Made by a program: the position numbers and the translations under genes
Notes under the pieces: model-generated
The model's input: only the letters and a program-made list of their open reading frames with translations
Databases searched by the model: none
Told to the model about the DNA's origin: nothing
In this document: piece after piece, positions 1 through 7,640 of the stretch
How positions within the stretch are numbered: the first letter of the stretch is position 1
Layout of the letters: the number at the start of each line of letters is the position of its first letter
Source: Prevotella sp.
GTDB taxonomy: Bacteria; Bacteroidota; Bacteroidia; Bacteroidales; Bacteroidaceae
NCBI GenBank assembly: GCA_024682415.1
Contig: JAIKZG010000005.1
Location: 1 to 64,000, forward strand
Length of the DNA stretch: 64,000 nucleotides
Reading direction: 5' to 3'

Positions 1-141
1 TACATAACCTAATGCTTTTTTAAAATCAAAAATTTTCCATATATCCTTATTTATTGCATATTTTTTTTCTTTGAAAGTCCAATATTTATACGATTTAATA
101 ATACAACATAATCCAATATATGCACTATCGCTTAAACCTAA
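1..141 (-). pseudogene. Open frame continuing past the stop of the alpha-CTD-like gene
   Basis: Reading leftward in the same frame as the upstream gene, about 47 codons after its TAA stop (144-142) stay open to the window edge. There is no in-frame ATG. The translation starts LGLSDSAYIGL and contains WKIFDFKKALGYV, which looks protein-like rather than random. Either the gene was once longer and has an in-frame nonsense codon, or this is chance readthrough. The rest lies outside the window. Confidence 0.3.
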
Positions 142-2007
142 TTATTCCTTTTCATTTATCAACAAATATTCCGATGATTCTATAGAAATAAAATCATTAC
201 ACAAAAAATCATATTTTACCCAATATTTAGGGTCTAAAATATTTTTATCTACTATTGTTTTATTAAGACTATCAATTACATTAAGGACTGTTTGTCCTGA
301 TATACTAAAAAAGTTGGCTATATTTTCTACACATTCCTTTGGACATCCTATACCATAATATTTTCGAGCTATTATTTCATTCCTATTTGAGGATTTACGC
401 AGATATGTAAGAATAATATAAAACATAGGAAGATATCCATTATTATCATAAAAATTATTCACGAACAGGCTTTCCTCATCACCAATAAATGGAAACGAAC
501 TCTCATTAAGTTTTATCTGTAGAATTTTATCCTCACATATAAAAGCCTCATTTGCCATATCCATTAATGTATTTGCAGCTAATTTTAATTCCAATAAAGA
601 CTTTGTTCGTTGTTTATCTATAGAATAGGCATCTATATCTACTAATAGAGCGAGTATTTTTCTATAATCTCTAAATTTTCCTTCCAATATATTTCTTGCC
701 CTTGTTGAAAGTTTACTCTTTATTTTACAATAGCAATGAAACAAATATTCCTGCTTTATTGACGACATTCTATCTATAACAAGACATACAGCCTTCAACT
801 TAGCATCTTCGCCATATATTTTTAGAACATTTTTTAACTTTAAAGAATCATTTTCAGAAATAGGTAGTACATATTTTTCTGAATAATCAACAAAATCTCT
901 CAATATATTGTAGCATACATATATAGACAAACAATTACACTCAAAAGAAAATTTTTCATCTATTTCAAATATTCGCTGAGGATTATCAACCACAATATTC
1001 CACAAAAATTTAGCATTAGGAAACCTATCCATAAAACATTTATATTCTTCCTTATTAGAAGTAATATGAGTTTTTATGCATGTATTTAAAATATCATACA
1101 AAAGAAAATCATCTGCAGAATGTATTTCTGCTGTACACACTGCATGTGAATCATATAAATAAATATCATTTGCACGATTTAGCAATAAATTTCCTAAATT
1201 TCTCAACTCTACCGCAGATTGTATTCCTGCATATTTGAACATAAAACTATTAGTCTTGACCAACATATAAGCAAGCATTCGCTTATAATCGCCAATATTA
1301 TAAATCAACGCATTTTTTGTTCTCGTTGAAAGTTCATTTACAATTTCATCATAGTAGTAACTCAAATACTCTCGTCTTTTAACAGACATACCATCTAATA
1401 CTATACTTACAGTTTTCATATTTGGATACTCACCATACACTCTTAAAATACTATGAATCTTTAAATTTGATACATTATCAATAATTTTATTTGATTTGCC
1501 ATTACCAAACGTATTCATAATATCATTTAATATTTCATAACACGCATAAATTGCGACACAATTACTCCAAAAAGAAAAGTTTTCATCTATCTGAAATATT
1601 TTCTGTGAACAACCATTAACTACTTCCCAAAATATATTACTATTAGGGAACTTTGACATAAAACATGCGTATTCTTTCTTTTCATGAGTGACATATTTTT
1701 TTATAATAATATCCAAAGCTTCAAAAATTGTAAATTCTGAAAAACTTCTTGAGTTTTCCAATATATTATATTGCGAATTCGAAGGCTTCATTATTAGTGG
1801 AATGAATAATTTTTCAAGCTCAGCTTTGCTCTTTTTACCGATACGATGGTAAATAGATAAAGAATCTCCAAGCTTAAGTTTTTCAACAACATCTCCAACC
1901 GTCTTAAATCCAGCATATATTAAAGCGTTAGATGTTCTAACGCTTAACAATCCTTTAGTTCGTAATATTCTTATAGGTGTATCTAATGTTATCGTTTTAT
2001 CTATCAT
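142..2007 (-). CDS. Unknown protein with RNA polymerase alpha-CTD-like N-terminus and internal duplication
   Basis: The 621-residue product is not a family I can name. Residues about 10-70 resemble the helix-hairpin fold of the RNA polymerase alpha C-terminal domain: LSVRTSNALIYAGFKTVGDV followed by an IGKKS..E motif. Residues about 95-285 and 302-490 are two copies of one unit of roughly 190 residues; compare EYACFMSKFPN with EYKCFMDRFPN and IDENFSF with IDEKFSF. Each copy ends with LSTR(T/A)(K/R)N, echoing the N-terminal LSVRTSN, so the hairpin element occurs three times. The gene is A+T-rich compared with its neighbours, which fits horizontal acquisition. No signal peptide is visible, so it is probably cytoplasmic. 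DNA or RNA binding is an inference from the alpha-CTD likeness only. Confidence 0.75.
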   Translation of the reverse strand: MIDKTITLDTPIRILRTKGLLSVRTSNALIYAGFKTVGDVVEKLKLGDSLSIYHRIGKKSKAELEKLFIPLIMKPSNSQYNILENSRSFSEFTIFEALDIIIKKYVTHEKKEYACFMSKFPNSNIFWEVVNGCSQKIFQIDENFSFWSNCVAIYACYEILNDIMNTFGNGKSNKIIDNVSNLKIHSILRVYGEYPNMKTVSIVLDGMSVKRREYLSYYYDEIVNELSTRTKNALIYNIGDYKRMLAYMLVKTNSFMFKYAGIQSAVELRNLGNLLLNRANDIYLYDSHAVCTAEIHSADDFLLYDILNTCIKTHITSNKEEYKCFMDRFPNAKFLWNIVVDNPQRIFEIDEKFSFECNCLSIYVCYNILRDFVDYSEKYVLPISENDSLKLKNVLKIYGEDAKLKAVCLVIDRMSSIKQEYLFHCYCKIKSKLSTRARNILEGKFRDYRKILALLVDIDAYSIDKQRTKSLLELKLAANTLMDMANEAFICEDKILQIKLNESSFPFIGDEESLFVNNFYDNNGYLPMFYIILTYLRKSSNRNEIIARKYYGIGCPKECVENIANFFSISGQTVLNVIDSLNKTIVDKNILDPKYWVKYDFLCNDFISIESSEYLLINEKE

Positions 2008-2140
2008 TTTTTAAAATTAAGTTACTCTGGTAATAGAATTATCGTATTTGCCTATTTTAACACTCTATTATATAATAAAATTGTATAAAATTTTAAATTG
2101 CAAAAACTACTTCAATATTCCCATTATCTATTATACGACA

Positions 2141-2148
2141 CAAAGATA
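2141..2148 (-). promoter_or_regulatory. -7 box of the alpha-CTD-like gene
   Basis: On the minus strand this reads TATCTTTG, a full match to the Bacteroidota -7 consensus TAnnTTTG, about 135 bases before the start at 2007. No well-spaced TTTG -33 element is evident. Confidence 0.4.
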
Positions 2149-2270
2149 ATAATAAATTCTGATTAAATATTTAAAGACACAAATATAATACGCAAAGCTT
2201 TCAAAACTATACATAAGATTGAAAGTCTCGCAAAAGTTCATTTATAAATAAATGAATAATACTTTATGAA

Positions 2271-2334
2271 AACATGGATATCGCAAATAAAAGATAAAGA
2301 TTTCTACGTACCTTTAATTTGCAATACCCATGTT
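2271..2334 (-). terminator. Hairpin downstream of the higBA-like pair
   Basis: Arms 2271-2288 and 2317-2334 are 18 bases each. As minus-strand RNA the two mismatches become G-U pairs, so the stem pairs fully around a 28-base loop, followed by TTTT. It lies 28 bases after the antitoxin stop. Confidence 0.55.
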
Positions 2335-2361
2335 TGCTATATAGAATTTTGTCTTACTTAT

Positions 2362-2670
2362 TTATGCATAATTAGGTATGAGTTGAATACCAAGTGCGGA
2401 AGCAATGCGTAAGAAAGAACTCATTTGAATATCTGTTTCGCCTTTTTCAATTCTTGCGATATATGAGCGTTGCATTCCTACTTCATCAGCAAGTTGTTGT
2501 TGAGTCATCTTCTTTGCTTTTCGGCGGTCACGAAGAATTTCACCATAATACCAAGATTGTGCTTTAGCATGAAATTCCTGGCGTTTAGTTGTCCCCTCCG
2601 CGCCAAATTCTTTTTCCAATATTTCACCGGCAGTTTTCAGTGAAGCTATTTTCTTTTCATCTATCTTCAT
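2362..2670 (-). CDS. XRE-family antitoxin, HigA-like
   Basis: This 102-residue protein has a Cro/C1-type helix-turn-helix in its C-terminal half (RKAKKMTQQQLADEVGMQRS, then YIARIEKGETDI, about residues 50-80). The N-terminal half (KTAGEILEKEFGAEGT) is typical of antitoxins paired with Gp49/HigB-type toxins. By family, it should neutralise the partner and repress the shared promoter. Its start overlaps the 3' end of the toxin gene by 14 bases, so the two are translationally coupled in toxin-first order, as in higBA. Confidence 0.85.
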   Translation of the reverse strand: MKIDEKKIASLKTAGEILEKEFGAEGTTKRQEFHAKAQSWYYGEILRDRRKAKKMTQQQLADEVGMQRSYIARIEKGETDIQMSSFLRIASALGIQLIPNYA

Positions 2671-3037
2671 CTTCGTATTGCTTTAATATTTTGTATGCTT
2701 GTTTTATTTGTTTGTTGTAATCTTTAGTAGATTTCTTTATAAATCCATTAAGTAGAAGTATTCTTTGGGCTAACATTACGTTTCTATTATCCATTGCGAA
2801 AAGAATTGTACGGTATGCATTATTTCCTACCGATATACGCATTTCATAAAGTTCCGTATTCTCTAAGTGTTTCACGAAATTCTTAGAGAGAACTCTTATC
2901 GTGCGTACTACATCCATTGTGTAGTAAAACTTGGATTTAACGCTGTCATCGAGTTGCTCAAAGAATTTTGTAAATTCGGCTGTGAAATATAGCTCACGTA
3001 TTGTTTCTGTATCGCTTTCCGGATTATAATCCTCCAT
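2657..3037 (-). CDS. RelE/HigB-superfamily toxin (Gp49-like)
   Basis: The 126-residue product matches the phage-derived Gp49-like/HigB toxin family: LDDSVKSKFYYTMDVVRTI, then YEMRISVGNNAYRTILFAMD, then the strand ILLLNGFIKKSTK and a helical end rich in Lys and Tyr. Members are usually ribosome-dependent mRNA endonucleases; the basic residues in YRTILF and FIKKSTK would be the candidate active-site region. It is the first gene of a two-gene operon with an XRE antitoxin and has a consensus promoter just upstream. Activity is inferred from family and gene order. Confidence 0.85.
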   Translation of the reverse strand: MEDYNPESDTETIRELYFTAEFTKFFEQLDDSVKSKFYYTMDVVRTIRVLSKNFVKHLENTELYEMRISVGNNAYRTILFAMDNRNVMLAQRILLLNGFIKKSTKDYNKQIKQAYKILKQYEDEDR

Positions 3038-3058
3038 ATCTTAAATTGTTTTTATTTG

Positions 3059-3090
3059 CAAATGTAACTAATAAGATATAAATAAGCAAA
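3059..3090 (-). promoter_or_regulatory. Promoter of the higBA-like operon
   Basis: On the minus strand TTTG (3090-3087), a 20-base spacer and TACATTTG (3066-3059) form a full Bacteroidota promoter, 22 bases before the toxin start. Confidence 0.7.
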
Positions 3091-3132
3091 TGTTTTTATT
3101 TAAATTTTCATTTTAGCAAAATGTGGTTATCA

Positions 3133-3174
3133 AGAAAAAGTGGCGTAACTCGTGAGAGCTGCGCCACTTTTTCT
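3133..3174. terminator. Bidirectional terminator after tex
   Basis: Perfect 13-bp inverted repeat, arms 3133-3145 (AGAAAAAGTGGCG) and 3162-3174, with a 16-base loop. The A/T ends give a U-tract on either strand. It lies 13 bases after the tex stop codon. Confidence 0.85.
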
Positions 3175-3186
3175 TCGCTATATCTA

Positions 3187-5322
3187 TTACAACCTCATTG
3201 TGAGGGAAATTCTGTTGCGGCGACGGTCTACTTCTGTCACGCGGACGCGGACATGCTGATGAAGATGAACCACCTGAGTAGGGTCGCTGACATATCTGTC
3301 TGCAAGCTGAGAGATGTGGACTAAGCCGTCTTGATGGACACCGATATCAACAAAAGCACCGAAATTGGTGATGTTGGTGACGATACCGGGAAGCTCCATC
3401 CCGACGACAAGGTCATCAACGGTGGTGACATTCTTGTCGAACTCAAATTCTTCTATCTGCTCACGAGGATCTCGCCCTGGCTTTTCCAATTCCTGCATTA
3501 TGTCGTTGAGAGTAGGCAAGCCGATGGTGGCGCTCACATATTTATTAATATCGACAGACGCGCGCTTCTGCTTATCGCTGATGAGCTGTGTCACCGTGCA
3601 ATGGCAGTCTTTTGCCATCTGTTCCACCACGGCATAACTCTCCGGATGAACGGCAGAATTGTCGAGCGGATTTTTAGCGTCGGGAATACGCAAGAAGCCT
3701 GCGCATTGCTCAAAGGCTGATGGACCAAGGCGAGAAACTTTCTTTAGCTGCGCTCTTGAAGTGAACACTCCATGCTCCTTTCTGTATTCCACGATATTCT
3801 TTGCCAATGTAGGGCCAAGACCGCTGACATAGGTAAGAAGATGAACAGAGGCTGTATTAAGGTTTACGCCCACCGTATTTACACATCTTTCCACTGTCTG
3901 GTCAAGACTATGCTTCAACTTCGACTGATCAACATCATGCTGATACTGCCCCACCCCTATGCTCTTTGGATCAATCTTCACAAGCTCCGCCAAAGGACCC
4001 ATAAGTCGGCGGCCAATGCTGACAGCGCCACGCACCGTCACATCCTCATCAGGAAATTCATCGCGCGCCGTCTTCGAAGCTGAATACACGGAAGCACCAT
4101 CTTCACTTACCACAAACTGCTTCACTGGATGCTCGAAATGAAGGGATTTCATAAACTCTGCCGTCTCTCTGCTTGCCGTGCCGTTGCCGATAGCCATAGC
4201 CTCGACATTGAATTTCTTCACCATAGTTTCTATCTGGCGCGCTGCCTGCTCACGCTTATTAACAGGCGGATGAGGGAAGATTGCCTCATGATGCAGAAGA
4301 TTGCCCTGAGCGTCAAGGCAAACAATCTTGCAACCTGTGCGGAAACCAGGGTCTACACCCATAACTCGTTTCTGTCCAAGCGGAGCGGAAAGAAGAAGCT
4401 GGCACAGATTCTCTGCGAACACTTGTATTGCCTCGTCGTCTGCTTTCTCCTTACTCATGGAAGCGAACTCTGTCTCGATAGCTGGCTGCAAAAGTCGCTT
4501 ATATCCATCATCGACAGCTTCCTCCACATACTTTGAGCTTTTGCCGAAACTTCTCACCCATTGTCTGTGCAGACACTTCTTAGCTTCATCGTCATCAATA
4601 TTGATATGTATGCGCAGTATGCCGTCGTTCTCTCCACGGCGCATGGCAAGCAATCTGTGGCTGCTGCAACGTCTAAGCGGTTCTGAGAAATCAAAATAGT
4701 CTGAATATTTGGCAGCTTCTTCCGTGGATTGCTTCGCCTTTACCACCTTAGATTCTATCATCGCTTCACGGCGAAACATTCCTCTCACCTGATTACGGCT
4801 GCGTTCATCCTCGCTCACCTGCTCCGCAATGATGTCCTTAGCGCCATTCAATGCCGTTTCCACATCCTTCACGTCGCCTTTCACATAACTGCGAGCCACC
4901 TTTTCGGGCTGCTGCTCACGCTGAATGAGCAAGAGATTTGCCAATGGCTCCAACCCCTGCTCGCGAGCCACCTGTGCCCTTGTTCTGCGCTTAGGCTTAT
5001 AAGGCAGATACAAATCCTCAAGCTGAGTAGCGTCCCAACATTCATCTATGCGCTTCTCAAGATCAGAAGTCATCTTACCCAGCTCTGTGATTGTCTTCAC
5101 GATTGTAGCCTTGCGCTTCTCAAGCTCTGAAAGACGCTCACGCCAATCGCTAATATTTGCTATCTGCACTTCGTCAAGACCGCCTGTGCGCTCCTTGCGA
5201 TAACGTGAAATAAAAGGAATGGTGCATCCATCGTCGAGCAGTTGCAGAGTATTCTCAACGCCACGTTTCGGCAGCGACAATGCCTCCGCTATCAGATTGG
5301 TGAATATCTTTATTGTTTCCAT
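3187..5322 (-). CDS. tex: Tex-family RNA-binding transcription accessory protein
   Basis: The 711 residues show the full Tex plan: an N-terminal helical region (PKRGVENTLQLLDDGCTIPF), a YqgF/RNase H-like fold (VMGVDPGFRTGCKIV, about residue 320), helix-hairpin-helix repeats (VSGLGPTLAKNIVEYR and SRLGPSAFEQCAGFLRI) and a C-terminal S1 domain (GIVTNITNFGAFVDIGVHQD). Tex binds nucleic acid and affects transcription; its exact role in Bacteroidota is not settled. It is the last gene of a leftward run, 96 bases after the lpxA-like gene with a weak hairpin between them, and is followed by a strong terminator. Confidence 0.95.
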   Translation of the reverse strand: METIKIFTNLIAEALSLPKRGVENTLQLLDDGCTIPFISRYRKERTGGLDEVQIANISDWRERLSELEKRKATIVKTITELGKMTSDLEKRIDECWDATQLEDLYLPYKPKRRTRAQVAREQGLEPLANLLLIQREQQPEKVARSYVKGDVKDVETALNGAKDIIAEQVSEDERSRNQVRGMFRREAMIESKVVKAKQSTEEAAKYSDYFDFSEPLRRCSSHRLLAMRRGENDGILRIHINIDDDEAKKCLHRQWVRSFGKSSKYVEEAVDDGYKRLLQPAIETEFASMSKEKADDEAIQVFAENLCQLLLSAPLGQKRVMGVDPGFRTGCKIVCLDAQGNLLHHEAIFPHPPVNKREQAARQIETMVKKFNVEAMAIGNGTASRETAEFMKSLHFEHPVKQFVVSEDGASVYSASKTARDEFPDEDVTVRGAVSIGRRLMGPLAELVKIDPKSIGVGQYQHDVDQSKLKHSLDQTVERCVNTVGVNLNTASVHLLTYVSGLGPTLAKNIVEYRKEHGVFTSRAQLKKVSRLGPSAFEQCAGFLRIPDAKNPLDNSAVHPESYAVVEQMAKDCHCTVTQLISDKQKRASVDINKYVSATIGLPTLNDIMQELEKPGRDPREQIEEFEFDKNVTTVDDLVVGMELPGIVTNITNFGAFVDIGVHQDGLVHISQLADRYVSDPTQVVHLHQHVRVRVTEVDRRRNRISLTMRL

Positions 5323-5345
5323 ATATATTATCTTTTAAAACGAAA

Positions 5346-5383
5346 AGCGAAGGTGCATCCACTATATAAAATGCGCCTTCGCT
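5346..5383. terminator. Hairpin between the lpxA-like gene and tex
   Basis: Arms 5346-5357 and 5372-5383 form a 12-bp stem with one imperfect pair (a G-U pair on the plus strand) and a 14-base loop. On the minus strand it is followed by TTTTCGTTTT, so it may attenuate transcription into tex. Confidence 0.45.
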
Positions 5384-5418
5384 TAATATGATGTCTTTTA
5401 ATCCAGAAAAGTAAATAT

Positions 5419-6201
5419 TTACTTCCTTGCTATAATGCCAAGTTTTGTGGCATTGATAAATTCAATGATGTGACGGATTTCAGGGCTGTCGGGCACCTGA
5501 GACTTTATCTGAAGCACTGCGTCGAACACGCTTACCGAGCCGTTGAACACCAAACGATAAGCATTAGCAATGTGCTTCTTCACCTTTGCGTCAATCTGAG
5601 CCACATCCATAACCACGGTGTTAGGACCATGATAAGCCACAGGATTGCCGCCTGCTATGATGTATGGAGGCACATCTTTAGAGAATGTAGTTCCAGCCTG
5701 AATCATAGCCATTGAGCCGATACGAGTCTTGGCGTTGGCGATAACGCTTGAAGAGAACACCACGCCATCCTCTATTACGCAGTCGCCGGCAATCTTTGTG
5801 CCATAACCGAAGATGCAGTAATTGCCCACCTTTGTGTCATGAGAGATATGCGAACCCTCCATGAAGCAGTTGTTGTTGCCGATTACGGTCTGTCCGCCCG
5901 CGAAAGTAGCGCGATTGATTACCACATTCTCACGAAAAATATTGTTGTCGCCTATGATAAGCTCTGTAGCATCGCCGGTATAGTTTAAATCCTGAGGCAC
6001 GGCAGCGAGCACGGTGTTCTGAAACACCTTGTTGCCACGTCCCATGCGTGTGCCCTTCATCACGCTCACATAAGGAAAGATTACGCAGTCGTCACCAATT
6101 ACGGTATCTTCCTCAATCCAAGCGAAAGGCATTATCTTGACATTATTTCCTATCTGAGCTTTCGGAGAAACCGAAGCCAAAGGACTGATTTCTGTTGCCA
6201 T
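5419..6201 (-). CDS. LpxA-like acyl-ACP--UDP-GlcNAc O-acyltransferase (possible paralogue)
   Basis: 260 residues of left-handed beta-helix hexapeptide repeats, close to the LpxA length (262 in E. coli). The segment GSHISHDTKVGNYC carries both histidines equivalent to the LpxA active-site region (E. coli AHIAHDC, catalytic H125), and the C-terminal helical part is present (ANAYRLVFNGSVSVFDAV). LpxA starts lipid A synthesis by adding a 3-hydroxyacyl chain to UDP-GlcNAc. This gene, however, sits 20 bases after an efflux outer-membrane gene, not in the lpxD-lpxC/fabZ-lpxA cluster, and some positions differ from LpxA (INRAT instead of IHRGT). It could be a second LpxA-like enzyme rather than the housekeeping one. 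Confidence 0.8.
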   Translation of the reverse strand: MATEISPLASVSPKAQIGNNVKIMPFAWIEEDTVIGDDCVIFPYVSVMKGTRMGRGNKVFQNTVLAAVPQDLNYTGDATELIIGDNNIFRENVVINRATFAGGQTVIGNNNCFMEGSHISHDTKVGNYCIFGYGTKIAGDCVIEDGVVFSSSVIANAKTRIGSMAMIQAGTTFSKDVPPYIIAGGNPVAYHGPNTVVMDVAQIDAKVKKHIANAYRLVFNGSVSVFDAVLQIKSQVPDSPEIRHIIEFINATKLGIIARK

Positions 6202-6221
6202 AATATTGAATTTTGAGTTTT

Positions 6222-7613
6222 TTATTTTGTTCCTCCGCCAAGCGCGTAGTAGAGGTTTACTACAGCCTGCATCTTATAGAAATCATCAGCTATCTTAGAA
6301 AGCTCTGCGTTAAGCAGCGACTGCTCAGCGGTGATAACCTCAAGATAAGTGCTGCCTGCGCTTGAAAGCAAAAGCTTAGTGTCTTCTACATTCTTCTTGA
6401 GCACAGCAATCTGCTTCTCTTCGAGCTTACTCTTTTCATCAGAAGAATTATACAATACCAAAGCATTGCTTACCTCGCTTCCGGCAGAAAGGATAGAGTT
6501 CTGCCAAGAATTGTAAGACTGCTCATATTTCATCTTTGCCACTTTCAATCCTGCGACAATCTGTCCGTGCTGGAAGATAGGCTGAGTAAGGCTACCCACG
6601 GCAGAAAGCAAAATCTTGCCAGGGTTTACGATTCCCATGCCACCGCTGTTTGTGTAAGCACCGCTGCCGCTGATTGTGATGTTAGGATAGAATTTGCTAC
6701 GCGCAGTCTCCACATTGTAGAAATTCTGCGCAAGCTCCATCTCGGCATAATGAACATCAGGACGATTATTCAACATCTTGATGGCAATGCCTGTAGAGAA
6801 TGAAGTAGGCAAAGACTGAGCTTCGAGGGAGCCACGCGCGATAGTCTGCGCCGGCTGACCGAGAATGAGAGAAAGCGAATTTTCAGTCTCGCGAATCTGT
6901 CGGCGAAGATCAGCAGCCTGTGCCTGAGTAGAATAATAATTAGCCTCCGCGCTCTGAACGGCAGTAGAACGCACGCCACGAGAAAGCTCGTGCTGAATCT
7001 TCATAAGCTCCCAAGTCTCCTTGGTGAGGTTTTGCATATCCGTTACCACTCTTAGCTGGCTGTCGAGCATGAGCAGAGTGTAATACATATTGGCAATGTT
7101 AGAGATTATCTTTGTCTTAACAACGAGCTGATAATCCTTTGTGCCGATGAGCGCCATCTGGGCAGAACGCTTCTGAGAAAGAAGATTGCCGAAGAGGTCG
7201 ATACTCCAGCTTGCGTTGATTGGCAAAGAATAAGTCTTCACCGCCTTATTTCCGTCCCACGAAGTGATTGTGCCCTGTGGAGAGAAATTGAAGGCAGGCA
7301 CGAAAGCCAACTTAGCAACTTTGAGCTGTGACTCTGCCATTTTCACGTTGAGAGCGGCATTCAGCAAGTCGGGATTATTATCCAGACCTTTCTGAATAAG
7401 GCTCTGAAGCTGAGGGTCGGTAAACACGCTGCGCCAAGGCAGATTGCCGAAGCTCGCTGTGTCGCTTACGGCAAGAGTATCAGTGAGCGAGTTCACATCG
7501 CGCACGATTCCCTTTGTGTTTACGTCGGGACGCTCATATTTTCCGTATAGGCTCTTGCAGCCGGTGAAAGCCACCGCCGCAAGACCTAATACCATTATAT
7601 TCTTAATATTCAT
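6222..7613 (-). CDS. RND efflux outer-membrane lipoprotein (TolC/OprM type)
   Basis: The 463-residue product starts with a lipoprotein signal (MNIKNIMVLGLAAVAFTGCK; lipobox FTGC with Cys at residue 19) and continues with the duplicated outer-membrane efflux protein fold, for example NNPDLLNAALNVKMAESQLK and NNRPDVHYAEMELAQNFYNV, the usual NRPD motif of OprM/NodT proteins. It would form the outer-membrane channel of the pump whose other parts are encoded immediately upstream (27 bases after the permease stop). Its substrates cannot be told from sequence. Confidence 0.93.
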   Translation of the reverse strand: MNIKNIMVLGLAAVAFTGCKSLYGKYERPDVNTKGIVRDVNSLTDTLAVSDTASFGNLPWRSVFTDPQLQSLIQKGLDNNPDLLNAALNVKMAESQLKVAKLAFVPAFNFSPQGTITSWDGNKAVKTYSLPINASWSIDLFGNLLSQKRSAQMALIGTKDYQLVVKTKIISNIANMYYTLLMLDSQLRVVTDMQNLTKETWELMKIQHELSRGVRSTAVQSAEANYYSTQAQAADLRRQIRETENSLSLILGQPAQTIARGSLEAQSLPTSFSTGIAIKMLNNRPDVHYAEMELAQNFYNVETARSKFYPNITISGSGAYTNSGGMGIVNPGKILLSAVGSLTQPIFQHGQIVAGLKVAKMKYEQSYNSWQNSILSAGSEVSNALVLYNSSDEKSKLEEKQIAVLKKNVEDTKLLLSSAGSTYLEVITAEQSLLNAELSKIADDFYKMQAVVNLYYALGGGTK

Positions 7614-7640
7614 CTTTAATATATTCTATATATAATTGTT

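Larger units (their letters stand above)
2008..2361. other. A+T-rich intergenic region
   Basis: This non-coding stretch separates the higBA-like pair from the next gene. It holds the hairpin at 2271-2334 and several -7-like boxes on the minus strand (2141-2148, 2180-2187, 2202-2209). No other gene or RNA was recognised. Confidence 0.6.

Noticed and set aside
71..358. Plus-strand frame of 95 codons near the left edge
   Set aside because: It lies opposite the 3' end of the alpha-CTD-like gene and has no supporting promoter or motif.
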